Below, piece after piece: positions 1 through 13,252 of a stretch of DNA of 64,000 bases; the first letter of the stretch is position 1; each line of letters opens with the position of its first letter. The notes under the pieces are model-generated. The model saw nothing but the letters and a program-made list of their open reading frames with translations, searched no databases and had not been told where the DNA came from. The position numbers and the translations under genes were made by a program. Source of the stretch: Nemopilema nomurai (taxonomy: Eukaryota > Cnidaria > Scyphozoa > Rhizostomeae > Rhizostomatidae); assembly GCA_003864495.1 (NCBI GenBank), contig ML133503.1, positions 1,794,252 to 1,858,251 of the forward strand, written 5' to 3'.

Positions 1-3000
1 TCTGAAAAATGGATTATTAATCTTATGAAACTTACTTTATTGCCACGTCAAATGGTCCTAGGAATAATGGGCGAAGCATTATTCGTTTGCAGCTAAGCAA
101 GATTGTCTTGTCGTAGGAACAGGCGATTTCAACATGTATGTTGCTAGGTTATTTTCATTATCTTATTCATGGCAGCAAATATGTAAGTAAGGGTGCCTAA
201 GATCTGGATGACACCCTCACTTCAGAATAACATTTATTGTCGCAAACTCAATTTCAAGGATGCCTAAAGCATCACTGCAAATATTCTTGCACATGATCGG
301 TGTTTGCCATGTCCGGTCTTCAATAATTTTTAAATTTCCTAACAATGTAGCTTCCATAAATTGTGAAAAGGAATTAAAAAGATTTGGACAAACTGTAGAT
401 AGCCTCGCACTTCTAGTTTTCTCGTTACGTATCACTTGCCGTGTTTTTTGCACCCCATGGTGGTGATAAATCACATTTCCTGGCACTTAAAATGGTTCCA
501 CCGAAAGCTTCAATATTCTGCATCTGGCGCGAAAGTTTTATTGTTAAAATTTACTTACTTGTAAAGGTCTATGGCCCTACCACCCTATCCAAAGATAAAA
601 TTAGCGCTTGAAGGGCCCATTCCCCCTAAAAGACTAACTAGTACCATTTGCACGAGAACAAAAACCTTTTGCAGGGAAGCACCAGTTGCTCTCCGCTATA
701 AGTCCCTAAGGTTTATCAAACAATCAACATAATCATCATAAATGCCTGTCAGAGCTAGGAATGAATTCTCTTGTCAAAACTCGTCTGAAATTTTCGTTTT
801 CTTCGAAAAAAGGCAAACCTTCCCATAAAGAGTTCTTAAGCTTTCGAGTCACGTGGTGTTTCTGATGGTAGCAAATTCTTAAACTCTAGGAGACTTTTCC
901 CAAGAACTTGAAAAAATGTAAGAATTGAAAAGTTTCTGGCGTAAAGCCAATCTGTAGCAAAGTATTTGAATAAGTGGTCCAACATAGAAAAGGTATTATT
1001 TGGTAAGATTTAAGAAACGAATGTTATCTTTATCGTTTGGCAATATTTCAAATAGATAACTGAGAGTCAAAGAGAGCCTGAAAACCGAATAAAGGTGACC
1101 ACACCTAGAAGAAGCAGATGATGGAAAAATGATTCAGGCGAGGACCCTTTAGTAGAACTCTTCGCCAAAAGATGCATGCCACAATCCATTTATTGAACCT
1201 CGTTTGATTGCAGAAGCAACAGAACAGTCGTGTTTAGATTTATTACAATAAGTTGTTCGTGAATACATGGCACCCTTTCTCTGCAACACTATCATGCATT
1301 TAAAACTACTGTTATTTTGACCACGAGACTCGACGAAATACATTTTATCTTGAAGTTTAATACGGCATAGAACTCTCAAGTTTACATCTAGCCACTGAGC
1401 AGGGATGCGAGGTAGAACCAAGGTGAAAATAGTGTATCGTTTGACACTGTTTACCGCTGTTGCTATAAATTCATTTTTTGGCAAAAAATACAACTTCGCA
1501 TGCGGCTCTCGTTTGCATCTTTATTCGAACTCAGAGGCAAAAAGCGAAATTCAGTTTTTCCCACACGCATCAGAAACCCCACAAGCGCACTGGAGTAGAA
1601 AATTGTGAAGGTTTCTGAAAACTGCAACGAACACGGATTTATACTAATGCTCTTAAGTTCAACAGCGGATAGAATTGCCCTACATACAGTTTTACAAATT
1701 TGGTGCATGTTTCAGAGTTTATATTCCAGAAGGTGTCGTAGTCTTATCAGGATGAGTGCCAGGTGCATTTTGAGTGCTGGTCGACTCTAATGCTTCGACA
1801 CAAAGCGGATGTTTACCCGATGGATCGATAAAGGCAACAGGACTTACCTGGTGGAATTCAAGAAATAACACAGATGCAATCCCCTTGTAACTGCAACAAA
1901 TGCAAGCAAATAGAAAGGCTGGAAGATGCACAGTGATTGACAGCGGCGAAAGGTAGAGCTTGTCTGGCAGTTCTCGTCAACTTGCTTGCCCGTCCTTTAT
2001 TATGCAAAGAATCTCGCGCTCATTCAAAGTATTGGAAATATTTGCTTACAATCGATCGAACTACAACAAGCGTGCGTAAGCCTTTGACAAATGGCCACAG
2101 GTCACCGTTCATTTGCAGAACTCAAAGAATAGTGCTTTATTCGGACCGTCTTAAGATCTTAATCTATGACATATTAATTCAATTGGCCCACGGAAACAAT
2201 GGCCTAGCAATTCATCCAAGCTTAATCAACAAACAACACAAGAGCTCGGAAATGCAAATCAAAAGAGATGCTGCTTAAATTGTAGTTAGTTATCCAGTTT
2301 ACAAAGTAATATCCACAAGGGAACGTCGCAGCGCAAATAAGCAGGCTTGTGAATGCAAAACACGTCTTGCGCGAGTAGTCTCCAGGGTGCCGGGAACGGG
2401 ACATTTGGGATGGGCGTGGTACCTCAAGATGCAGCACACGAATGCAAGAAAGACCTTCGTTTAGACATGGGCTTATCCGGGCTTTATAGCGAATCTGCTC
2501 TAAACGCGCATAAGGCTTTTTAACCAGAGCCAAAGTTGACGCAGCGATGATATATCAACTGTGTCCTGACGGGGATTTGTTCTAGTTAGCAGTCTTGAAA
2601 TCGCTAAATCGTTAAAATGTTCTTGGTTAATGTCGATGACTTCACAATTCGCTGATCCCAATAACTTTGATTAGGGTTGAAGCAGAGGTTTCAAATGTGC
2701 TTAGAGCAATGAGGTTGAGTCTACTGGTGTTTTCCTGGAATTGGAGATCAAGCTACTACGGCTTGCGAAGGTCATCTATAGGTCTGAATCAATCTACTGT
2801 CGTTGCCGTGTCTGGGAATTGATACGATGAGCATGTTACACCGCCAATATTGCCTAAAGACGGCTTCGATCTAAGCCATTGTCTCGAGAAACCCTCATTG
2901 GCGCAACAAAGCGACTTAAATAATTTCCAATATATTAATCCTAATTTCGATCTGCTATATATTTCGCTAGAAGATTGTCAATTATGTTTAGACCGTAACT

Positions 3001-3773
3001 GAAAGCCGAAAACCTGTCTGGTGCATCGGCGTTCTTACGAAATGATATGCAATTCAAAATAGGACTGTGGCTCAATTATAAATTTTGGCATGGCGCAGTA
3101 CTCTTCGGCCAACACGGGCTTCAAGCAAGTGTGTATTACTTAAGCAATATAGATACGAGATTTAGACATATCGAAATGGATAAGTCTGAACTGTGTATAT
3201 AAGGCAGCGCATACCATGGTTATACATACCCATGAATCAACAGTATCTGGCCACTGCTCTGCGATTTTAAAAAGACGAATTTGATAACGGTGTTACTTTA
3301 TGCCCTGACAGGTTCTTTTACAACTTGAATGTTATCCTGCGCATTGAATGTCAGGAGATGGTCTCGTTTGTACGGGCAATATGATGTGGTTCTCCAAAAC
3401 AGTTCTTATAATTTGCTTCTTGGTTATCACCTCATTTACTGACGTCTGAATGGAAGCTGTTTGTCATCTAAGCTTGATAAGAATCCTTTTTCACTTCTTA
3501 ATGATGGCTAAATTGTCAATTGGAGCACCCGATTGCATTATTAACGGGTTGGTGTATCCACCCATCGCTGTCCCATCGACAACACAGCAGCTCACCACAA
3601 TAAAACTATCGATATTCTGCCGAGCTGCAGTCGTCACACAAGAAAATGAACACATTCGTTGTTTCTCAATTTCAACTAAAGTGGAGTACTTTTCAACTTT
3701 ACACACATCAAGTCAAATTAAACGATTTGGCTAAAGAATTGGCATAGCAAATGGTTGCAATGATAAATATATG
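1..3773. other. Unassigned flank downstream of NDUFV2
   Basis: I read both strands and find no exon of a family I recognise, no tRNA or rRNA, and no transposon ends. The open frames here are short, overlap each other on opposite strands and lack recognisable motifs. The stretch is single-copy within the window. It lies 3' of NDUFV2 and must hold that gene's 3' untranslated region next to base 3774, but I see no clear AATAAA on the minus strand just after the stop codon. Confidence 0.5.
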
Positions 3774-6700
3774 CTAAAGGTCATCTCTAACTCCAAAGCC
3801 AGGTCCCTTGGGGGGAGTGGTCAGTGTGGTCAATCCAGTAAATGGTTCACATGAGAATCTGTCGCTCCTGGAGGAACAAAAAATACCAGGCAATTAGGCA
3901 CAACTTTCAGTTTCAGGCAATGGGGAGCATGAGGCAACAAATTTAATCTAGATGAAGGGAGACATATAAAACGAATCCAGACTGACATTTTTATGAAACA
4001 ATAATCATTTGCGCCTATTTAAGTCGCAGCTTCTTTACCTTTGTCACAATTCAATGGCAGGAACAGCAAATAAGGGAAAAATACCTTGGCCCAGCCTTGG
4101 GCTTTTTGCCAGCAGCTAAACTATCTAGAATATCTTCGACATCCTTTTCAGACAAATCCTCCTTTAAAAAAATCGAGGAATCAGAAAACTTAAACAAAGT
4201 TAAGGAACTTCAAAGATTAAATGGAAGGTTAATGACCGTTGGTGACACTAAGGGTGAGTAATTGAATAAAAACCTTTCCAATAGAAAAATTGGCCATGTC
4301 ATTCGCATGAGAGACAAGACAGGTTAGTTGATAAGGAAAAGACAAGTTCGAGCCAAGTAGACAGCCGTTAAACAGCCAATGCATTAAAACAGTGCGGTAA
4401 TAATAATAATAATAATCATACATACATAATAATCATCGTTTATCTGAATCATGGGTGCATTCACGCAAGCGCCAAGACATTCGACAATGGTCAAAGTGAA
4501 AAGCTTGTCTTTCGTTGTTTCGCCTTCCTTTATGCCTGAAAGAAAATCACTGCTTGTGATCAATCGAGTCCAAATTCAAAGGTCCCGTCGGTTGCTCAAG
4601 GTGTAACTTGCGAAAAGATGGAACAAGGCAACAAAACTGTCTACGCTTGTAATTGTGGAAAAAAATAAATTTTCAAAAAAGTTTTCAAAAATTTTCCATG
4701 CAGCCATCGATGAATTCCTAGAGGTTGCGTTAGAAGCAAAAATTGTTATTTGATTGCATCAATGTCAATAATTGGCACATACCAAGCTTTCGAGTGATTA
4801 CGTCAACCATGGACTCAGCATTTCTCAGCATACAAGGAGTCGTTGTACAAACTTGAATATGATATTTCCCCATTGGTTCTCTGCAAACAAGTTAGAAGAT
4901 ATCTATTCACTTGGCTCTTTTGATTATGCATAGGTTGTTGCAGAAATAAACAGGGGCAATGCAGCTTAGAACACCCCCAAACAAGCATGTCTTTGACAGG
5001 GCTTATCCTCGAATTCAGCATTGTGAGCAAGGTAATATGCGGTGGTAGTTATTGCTTTAATAAGGCTTGCAGGCTCAGCTATTCTGTCTTGCTATGCGGA
5101 TGCGGCATCAACGAAAGCGCCCTCTAGACAGACGGTATCCAGACTACAAGCTACCATAACAAATATATGTATGAGCAAGACGAATTAAAATTGATTAGCA
5201 AGAAAACAGATAAGAAGCGACTCGGTTTACAATTGGGAGAGGCGCGATGACTAAGAATAGGAAAGGCAAGACAGACAACCTGTTGAACATGGTGTAGAAG
5301 GTGGCCACTTCGTAGACACGCATCCTCGGCATATGGAGCATTTCGGCCACTCGGTTCATTGCCGATATCGGAACCCATCCTGAACAAAGAAAATGTTAAC
5401 AATACCAAAAGCACGCGCTCGTAATTAGGAAGGCCTGGAAAGTGAACGACGTGGTAAACAAAATGTTGCAAAACTCTCCAACAACAAAAAAGGACAAGTT
5501 TACACAACTAAATAAGCCTACGAAAATTTTTTGGAAAAAGCTAACACGGCAGCAAAACATTTAAAAAAAGTACCTACCTTTAATCTTGAAAATCATAAAA
5601 AGATTAACCAAATCTCGAATTAGTTTTACTGACGATTAACTGCGAAAATATTGTTGCTGTCTTTGTCTATGATTTAGTAATTTTAGAGGCAATAAAAGAA
5701 ATGCTTGAAATGAAAGCTATATTTGAAAACATTGCTGAAAATATCGCTTGTTCAGAACTTCCTCTGACTGTGATATAAAGGAATCATATTCTCTAAAGGC
5801 TTTCTGGAACGTTACTGCTCTTGCTTCTACAGAAAACTGGTTTATGTTACAAAAATATGCAATTAGGAAAACTTTGCTTTCAATCCATGTTAATTCGCGA
5901 ATTATGCTCTGAGTTCCATTGCGCATGAGCAACTCACCGAGCTGCCTCTGAGCCAAGTCGAGCAATGGGATGACAGCTGCTGCTTGGTGTCCTTCTGGGT
6001 AAATGCTGATTATGGTTTTGGCACGCTGCAGAGGGAAACTGACAACATCAACATCAAGATATTAAGGAACTATCTTGCAACTAAGAAGATTCTACTGAAC
6101 AATTTAAATATTTATGTTATTCATAGGACCAGACAACTCATAAATGCATAAGAATAAGGATTCATTGCTGAACTGGAAATGTACACATAAAGTATACACC
6201 AATTTGGCTAGAAACTGATGTCCTTACCTTTTTGTTCTCCTCACTGAAATCAAATGGGACATCTTTGTTGTTATCAGGTGAGTCTCTATGCTAAGAGGAA
6301 GAAGTATCATTTTGCAGGAATGCTAAAATTACAGATTCCACCAATGAAATTGAATTTTTAAGGGGAAAATAAGGTGTCTATGTTGCATAGAAAAATGGCA
6401 AAAAGTTTATATATCATAATAAATCCATCAGTCATTTTTTACCAAAATACTTGATATTGTCAAAATGTTGAGGAATTGAAGAGACTTTCCTCTGATAATC
6501 AAACTGTGATAAAACAAACTTCCAACTCCTCTGACTGAGTAGGAGAGGAAAAAAATTGGGTTTGATACCTTTAGAAGAACGTCAACAGCCAACATAAGTG
6601 CATCACAAAAACACAATTATGGTAAATAGATCAGATCTAGATATTGCACAAAAATTGCAGCTTGCAGATTGTGCCACTACATCTTTTCAGGTGTAATTTG

Positions 6701-9594
6701 TAAAAACAGCAATGAGTGTTTGGCTTTAAAGACAGTGCCTGTTATGTATAAAGCCTTTACAGACAAACTCTGATTGTATAAAAATAAATTAAAATTCCAC
6801 AAGATAATGGCCAAAACTGGTAAGACCTATCTGTGTAAATAATGAGCCTAATTAGCCAAAACTGCACAGAAAGACTAGGCATAATCGATAAGATTAATTT
6901 GAAAAAACCTACCACAAACAACTTGTCAGAACAAGCAACTTGTGAAGTCTGGATACCTCTGGATCTAAGGGTCTGTAAAAAGGGAAACTTGTGTACTTTA
7001 TTGCAGAAAGCTTAAATGGCAATTTATAAGTCACTCTCAAACTGTCATATTTTAAAAGGGTGATTGAAAAATTTGCATTGAAAATCTCATTGAGCCTTCA
7101 AGCTTACTTACTTTTCTACTAAAATTTCATGATTGTTCAAACTAAATAATGTTAAAATGACCAAAGATTTATCTTGCTAACAACTATGTATTATACATGT
7201 AATCTTGAAGGGCATTTGTCCCTCAGCAAAGAAGAAATTTAGTTTTTTATCAAAGGTATTTCTAAGGTATTTTATGTTTATCTCAATTATCAAAAGAGAA
7301 TACAAAACTTTTAAGCATGGCAATTTTTTATGAAAATTATGATGTAAAGAAAATGGAAAAATCTAACAACAAGACAAACCATTGGTCTGCCACACAATAG
7401 ATATGATATTTCAAAGAGCATTGAGTGTATTGTGTGCAATATATACAATATTTATATGCAGGTTTTATACATACAATAAAAATTAAAGTAAATAATTTTT
7501 ACCAGATATAACTTATATTTTAAACCAAGTAACTTTTTTATAATTTTTTATAATAATATTCAACAAAGACATGGCAGAATTATTGCAGTACCCAATGCTT
7601 AGTAAAATCTGACAGACTCACTCTCCCTTTCTTGTGAAAAGAAGAAAGCTAAAATGGCAATATTAAAAAAACAGTTTGACTGAAGCAAGCTGGCTTCCAC
7701 GCTCCCCTTGAGATCTGAGAGGAGCTGTAAGTTGCTCACCTGAAATGATCATGAAGAAAAATAGCTCTCCTTTGATTAACATTCATTCGCCCTTAAGCAT
7801 GGTCTAAGAACCTGAACACAATGCCAATGCCAGTGTCAATTGGTTTATTTTTGGAAAAATGATGATTTAGACTATGGTTGATAGATTTGCTGTAATTATG
7901 CTTTAGGAAGCTGGAATCAGCACAGAACATGTTTCTGCCGAATGGACGAGATTCAAGCTTCTTGCCCAATGACAACTGATGGGATTTTTTACATAGCCCA
8001 AAGTTCTTTAGCAGGAAATGCCTTGTTTGGAGTTGTTAATAACCATTGCAGCTTCTGCTGTGTAAGGTAAATTAGTGTTTGACCCTTTTAGTTAATGATC
8101 GTCGGCTGTGGATGACGAAACTATGGAGAATCTAATCATAGTTAAATCTAATGACAAAGTGTGGACAGAACAAGACACCTAGGCACATTCTGTCGGCATT
8201 TATCTTGAGAAGAGACGGAAAGCAAAATTATCAACAGCAGGAATTTAAGTAGAGCCATCCAGTAAAAAGATATGTCTTGAGAAAGGTAGACAATTTGAAA
8301 ATGAAAACTTTTAAAATCCAGATCAATCTGAGACAAACAGTGATTCCAATGACAGTGCCTTTTTTATGTAAACTGAAATTATTGATATTGTTGACAAAAT
8401 TTGTATGGTGCATGAAATATTATGGACATTACCAAAACTTTGTTTGGATCTGTAAAAATTTGGATCTGCATTGATTTATAGCATTATGATTTATACCTAA
8501 TTTTGAGTTAATTATAGATAATCTTAATTTAGCTTGCCTGCGACAAGCGATTGGCAACTAACCAGCAAAAATACAAATAGCTAGGCTTGGATATTACATT
8601 GCAATATTCAATTTTGGGTATTTATCGCTGTTTCTCTTTGCATGGTTGTTGATCCTTAACAGGCAAAAGATTTCTGTTTTTCTAATTGTTCACTATGCAA
8701 TATTTTCATGCACTGAGTAGCATTAGGCAAAATGTTTATTTAGAATACTAAATCTTCTTCTTTAAGTCATTGTAATTATTCTATCTGGCGTTATCAATTG
8801 AAAAGACTTTTGGAAAAGCCACTCACAAAGTCCTTTCTTAGTACAAGAATCAGAAAAAGTCAGAATAAGTTTCAAGTGTGGCCTAGGGTAGTGATTCATC
8901 TTAGTTGAAATATAATCTAATAAAACTGTGGGATGCTATAAGACTTTAATGAATCATTAATGACTCAACAAAGGTGACTTGAGGTGACTCAACAACGGTG
9001 ACTTTCGGCCCAGAGCCCAAAATGTAAAATTAACATAAACTATAACAACAACAATTAACTTTCATGAAACAGCTGAGCATCTTTCATAGCTAACTCTGCA
9101 CATATCATAACCACACATGAATTCAAAGTTCCAGTTGATCTGATTGGAAACCACTACATCCGTTAGATTATATGCACAGTCTGTCTTATAAAAGGTACTT
9201 GTTTAAAGTGCATTTGGCTATTTTTCAAATGGGGAAATGGTTGCACCTTGGCAAATTGGCGTCGGGAATAGTAATACACAGCTTTCTTGAATATCAAGAG
9301 CATAAAAGCTAAAGCTTTAAACTATTGCAAGCGACTGTAGGACTGTAGCAAGAAAACGCAAATGATCAAGCAAAGGAATCCTATGGGGAGGAATGTTAGA
9401 GGGATTCTGTTCACAAGTCGCTAAGATTATATAACATATTCTAAAGATGAAACTCATGCACAGATTCTTATTCGCAGATGGCACAGGCAATTAGCACATA
9501 TTTGAGTGTCATTAGCACATGAAAAAAACTCATAACATACCGTTATTTCTGGAACAAACGACCGACAGATCCTTCTTAAAACTCCAGTCGCCAT
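3774..9594 (-). CDS. NDUFV2: NDUFV2, mitochondrial complex I 24-kDa subunit (nine exons)
   Basis: This gene encodes the 2Fe-2S subunit of the NADH-oxidising module of respiratory complex I, in the mitochondrial matrix arm. Coding exons, read on the minus strand, are 9594-9541, 6972-6913, 6290-6228, 6025-5938, 5379-5280, 4880-4783, 4535-4426, 4161-4085 and 3867-3774. All junctions are GT-AG and every phase joins, giving 744 nt and 247 aa; the human protein is about 249 aa. The N-terminus ([18 protein letters not shown]) is arginine-rich like a mitochondrial targeting peptide. Diagnostic stretches are [84 protein letters not shown] and PPKGPGFGV. The four cluster cysteines are visible in CTTTPC and CLGAC. 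The start is the first ATG, in the context CAAGATGGCG, just before the targeting peptide. Intron 1 is the largest at about 2.6 kb. No stop codon or frameshift is present, so the gene looks functional. Confidence 0.96.
4398..4423. repeat. AAT/ATT microsatellite next to the exon 7 donor
   Basis: A short TAA/TAATCATA simple repeat lies directly downstream, in gene orientation, of the splice donor of NDUFV2 exon 7. Length changes here would sit within a few bases of the splice site. Confidence 0.7.
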
Positions 9595-9600
9595 CTTGCT
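9584..9600 (-). promoter_or_regulatory. YY1-like motif over the NDUFV2 start codon
   Basis: The minus strand reads GAGCAAGATGGCGACTG, with the ATG of the motif being the start codon. CAAGATGGCG matches the core of the known YY1 element, which in animals often overlaps the start codon of mitochondrial and translation genes. It also serves as a good initiation context. Function is inferred from the motif alone. Confidence 0.45.
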
Positions 9601-9744
9601 CGATATCTTGTGCAGTTTGATAGCGAGGACAGCCAAGCTAGCTGCAGTTAGAAACGAGGTTAGGTGTAGATGACTGACGGTAAAGTCAGCGTCTAAAAAC
9701 GGTTTATTAAATGTATTCTCCATGGGTTATTCTAACGTGGTTTT

Positions 9745-9815
9745 GTTACCGTTTTGTGGTGTTGTAAATTTGATTTGTGGTGTTGTGATTTTAATTTTGT
9801 GGTGTTGTAAAAAAT
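9745..9815 (+). repeat. Short tandem motif TTTGTGGTGTTGT, about three copies
   Basis: Three imperfect copies of a unit close to TTTGTGGTGTTGT, with T-rich spacers, lie between the NDUFV2 start and the piggyBac left end. They fall in what should be the NDUFV2 upstream region. I see no recognisable element type. Confidence 0.5.
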
Positions 9816-9904
9816 TTGACTCACTGGGACAATTTTTCGTGAAATTTAAGGAATCATTTGGTAAAACTATAAGAATTTCAATTCAAAACACAAACTTAAC
9901 ACCC

Positions 9905-12198
9905 TTAACCCTTTCCTGCATAATGTTGTTGCTCAACAACAATCTTTTGAAAAGAAACTGACGCTGCGCAGGAGATTAAATTTGTCTGGAAACCATGTAG
10001 TCTGATTTGCCACAGGTAGTCATAATGAAAAGTTAATAAAACCTTTATTCCTGCGTTTTACATGAAGTTTTTGTGAAGTTGAAGTTTTGGCCTAAGCGGA
10101 TTTGAGAAAAGTGTCAACAGCCCAGGTTACAAACAGTCTCTGTACGAAGGTAAGCCTCTTTTTCGTATGAAAAAAAATAATGGGGAGCTGGAGAGATTAT
10201 TTCTTATAGTTTTTGAATGGATATAATAACATAAACAAGTTAATGTTGATTCAAATAAATCAGGAAAGATTGATTGAATTGTTTTATTTTCATCCCAGAT
10301 TAACAAGGTTCAATTTGCAAGATGGCAAACAGCATACCGACCATTTCGTTTTATGGAAGCAGGAGAACAACAATTCGAATAACAAATCATGGGGTTGAGG
10401 AAAAAGAAGAAAATTTGGGACTTATTGTCCCTGACGCTTTTAACAGTGATATAGAAGATGAAGAGAGTGATGAAAATGAGAACAATATGACATTATCAAA
10501 GGAGGCATGAATATCAATAATGATGACGACGGTGAAGACCATGATGATTGTGATGATTATGATGATACTGAACATGGAGAGAACAATGTTTTCAGTGTCC
10601 AAGGGGACCCAGTTCCTGATCATGTAGTCAATACCACACCAGAAGGTACATCAGGTACCAGAAAATCTGCTACAAAAAGCAAATCCACAGCAACCATGAA
10701 AATCCCAATGCCAAGATGGCGCAAGAGGGAATCTGCCATTGTTAACAGTGTGTTCTGTGGAGAACCTCTACCAAGTCCGCCCAATGAAGTTTTGACACCA
10801 ATAGAATACTTCAAGAATTTTTTTGATGATCAGCTGATAGCTCACATATCTGAGCAGACAAACCTGTACTCTGTGCAAAAAAATGGATCGTCAGTTGCTA
10901 CAACAGCTGATGAGATATAGCAATATATTGGTATTCTTTTGCTCATGGGTATTTACAAAATCCCTCAGTATAGAATGTACTGGTCAAGAGAACTGAACAT
11001 TCCCAGCATTTCAGAAACAATGCCTGTAAACCGCTTTGACAAAATCAAAAGCTGTTTTCATTGCAATGACAACTCAAAAAATGTGCAGAGAAGTCACCCA
11101 GAGTTTGACAAACTTTTCAAAGTCAGACCAATAATAGATTCTGTTCAAAATAAATGTAGGCAGGTTCCACAAGAGGAAAAGCACTCTATTGATGAACAGA
11201 TCATTCCTACAAAGGGCAGGTCTCCACTAAGGCAGTATATACCCAACAAGCCACATAAATGGGGAATAAAGGTTTGGGCACGCTGTGGAGTCAGTGGCAT
11301 TGTTTACGATTTTGAGGTTTATACTGGTGCTTCTCCAAGGGGAATCTAGATAAGTCATTGCAAAATTTTGGTGTTGGTGGTAATGTGGTGGCTCGCCTAT
11401 CATCAACATTGCAAAGAAATTGTGGCTACAAGCTTTATTTCGATAATTACTTCTCTTCCGTTGCACTGATGCAGTATCTTCAGAAGGAAAGGATCTGGGC
11501 TGTGGCAACAATACGGGCAGACAGACTGAAAGGAGCAGAGAAAGTCCTAGAAGAGAAGAAAAGCTTGAGCAAGAAAGGGAGAGGGTCCAGTGACTGGTGT
11601 GTTGATGCAAACAGTAATGTTGTGATTGTTCGTTGGATGGACAATGGAGTTGTTCAATTAATTTCAAATTACATTGGCAAAGATGATGGTTCCAAGGCTC
11701 AAAGGTGGTCAGCTAGAGAAAAAAAGTTTATAACTATACCTCAACCTCTGATAGTTGAAGAGTATAACTTGCACATGGGGGGAGTAGATTTATGTGACAT
11801 GCTGATGGCTCTCTATCGGATAAGACTACGCTCTAACAAATATTACATGCATATCATTTATTATTGTATTGGCGTGTCAGTCATCAATGGATGGCTTCTC
11901 TATAGAAGGCACTGCATGCAGCTGGGAGTTCCAAGTAAAGATGAAATGACATTGATTCAATTTCAGTCCATGGTTGCTAATGCCTTGACACTTGCTGGGA
12001 AGAGCACACTGCCAAGAAAGGGACGACCATCGATTACACCCCCTCCAAAAAAAAAAACAAAATGTCATACTGTAGTAACACCTATCAATGATGTTCGCTT
12101 TGATAATGTTGGGCAAATCCCAGATTATGAGGAGAAGCAACAGAGATGTCGTTACTGTCCTAAAGGGTACTCAGCAGTCAAGTGTATGAAATGTAAAG
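9905..12198 (+). mobile_element. piggyBac transposon, right end missing
   Basis: The element begins at a TTAA (9905-9908) followed by CCCTTTCCTGCATAATG, the usual pattern of a piggyBac target site and terminal repeat. A subterminal palindrome GTTGTTG-CT-CAACAAC follows at once. The interior codes for a piggyBac transposase. No matching right terminal repeat or second TTAA is present: transposase sequence runs straight into the large tandem unit at 12199. The insertion lies about 310 bp upstream of the divergently oriented NDUFV2 start codon. Confidence 0.85.
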
Positions 12199-12229
12199 TT
12201 ACCGTCGTGGAATATATCAGCTTTTGAGA
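10322..12229 (+). pseudogene. piggyBac transposase, decayed and truncated
   Basis: Translation from ATG 10322 gives an N-terminal stretch, an acidic region rich in D and E, then a DDE_Tnp_1_7-type (piggyBac) core. Visible landmarks are SIDEQIIPTKGR with the first catalytic Asp, YKLYFDNYFSS with the second, and GGVDLCDML with the third. The C-terminal cysteine-rich finger starts as RCRYCPKGYSAVKCMKCKV. The gene is broken in at least three places: a frameshift near 10505, an in-frame TAG at 10918-10920, and a one-base frameshift near 11341 shortly before TAG 11347. The last part of the finger is absent; the final eight residues of the open frame (TVVEYISF) come from the adjoining repeat unit. 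It cannot make an active transposase as it stands. Confidence 0.9.
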
Positions 12230-12864
12230 TCTATCTAATAAGCACTGAAGAAATTTTTCATACACAGGGCCTCTGACTCAAGTTTTGAAGTAGAGGGTGG
12301 CCAACTTTGTCTTTAGCCACACTCTTTCTGTACCACGCCCCAGAGACCTTGCTTGCCGAGACAAGCTGCTGGGTCTTCAGTTTAATTTATGCTCTTTTTC
12401 AAAAGTTTGGTTTGCTTTTCTTAATAATTATTGACTCATCGTGTGAGAACTTTAGCTTTTTGGAAAGAAGCAAAATAATACGGGAAGCAAAAAGGTTAAT
12501 CAAATAACAAGCAAATGTTAACCATATATTTTATGACAATCTGATTTCTTGAAAGTACCAAATGAATGGTACCACTCTTAATGCAATGACACAATTTGAT
12601 TCCCTGCGTTACAAAATTCAGCTCATCCTGATTGTAACGAAATCCGTGTAGGTTAACTGAATATAACTATGAAGGTAAGTCAGTCGTGATTCAGGATATG
12701 AGGAATACAGGCGTACAAACCAGGGTCTCTTATTAGCGTATGTGATATGCTTGCATTGCATATACATTCTGCAGAAATGCACGGATTTAAACTGAAGTCA
12801 ACAATCAAGTATGGATCCTGTAACAAAATATTTCAAACTTGTAAAATGTGGGAGGAAGCAATTA

Positions 12865-13252
12865 CACGCTTTTTTTATAAGGAACCTACCACAAGGCCTA
12901 GTTCCAAAAGTTCCTTATTCGTACACCTCAAGTCATCAGATTTTAGTACCAAAAGTTCCTTAAAAGTTCCTTAATTTTCACTGCACATCAATAAGCTTTA
13001 ACACTGGCGGCGAGATAGAATATGCGGAAACTACTCGATGAAGCACTTGACACACGAATAGCAAACAATCTATGGGAGTATTGGCTGCAAATGAATAGAA
13101 CGGGCTTTTTAGCTCTTGATGCTTGCAGTTATAAAAAAATTACAAATCGAAAAGTTCTTTAGGGATTTCGTTGTTAGTAGTATAAGTTATTTAAATATTT
13201 CGGCCTTCTTCATGTAGGTTCCTTATAAAGTGGTTCCTTATAAAAAACCGTG
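12865..13252. mobile_element. 388-bp MITE with TA target duplication
   Basis: The ends are inverted repeats: the left begins CACGCTTTTTTTATAAGGAA, and the right end read in reverse begins CACGGTTTTTTATAAGGAAC. A second copy of the subterminal motif GGTTCCTTATAA lies just inside the right end. TA dinucleotides flank it (12863-12864 and 13253-13254). Units B and C have the uninterrupted site GCAATTACATGG, so the insertion came after the units separated. There is no coding capacity. The TA duplication suggests mobilisation by a Tc1/mariner-type transposase, which is inference. Confidence 0.88.

Noticed and set aside
1149..2533. Several 60-115-codon frames in the left flank
   Set aside because: They overlap on opposite strands, show no family motifs or domain pattern, and are of the length expected by chance.
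7793..7975. Minus-strand frame after a CAG acceptor ([19 protein letters not shown]) as an NDUFV2 exon
   Set aside because: Exon 1 joins directly to 6972-6913 in phase and gives the expected length. This frame ends at a stop before any good donor, so it is intronic.
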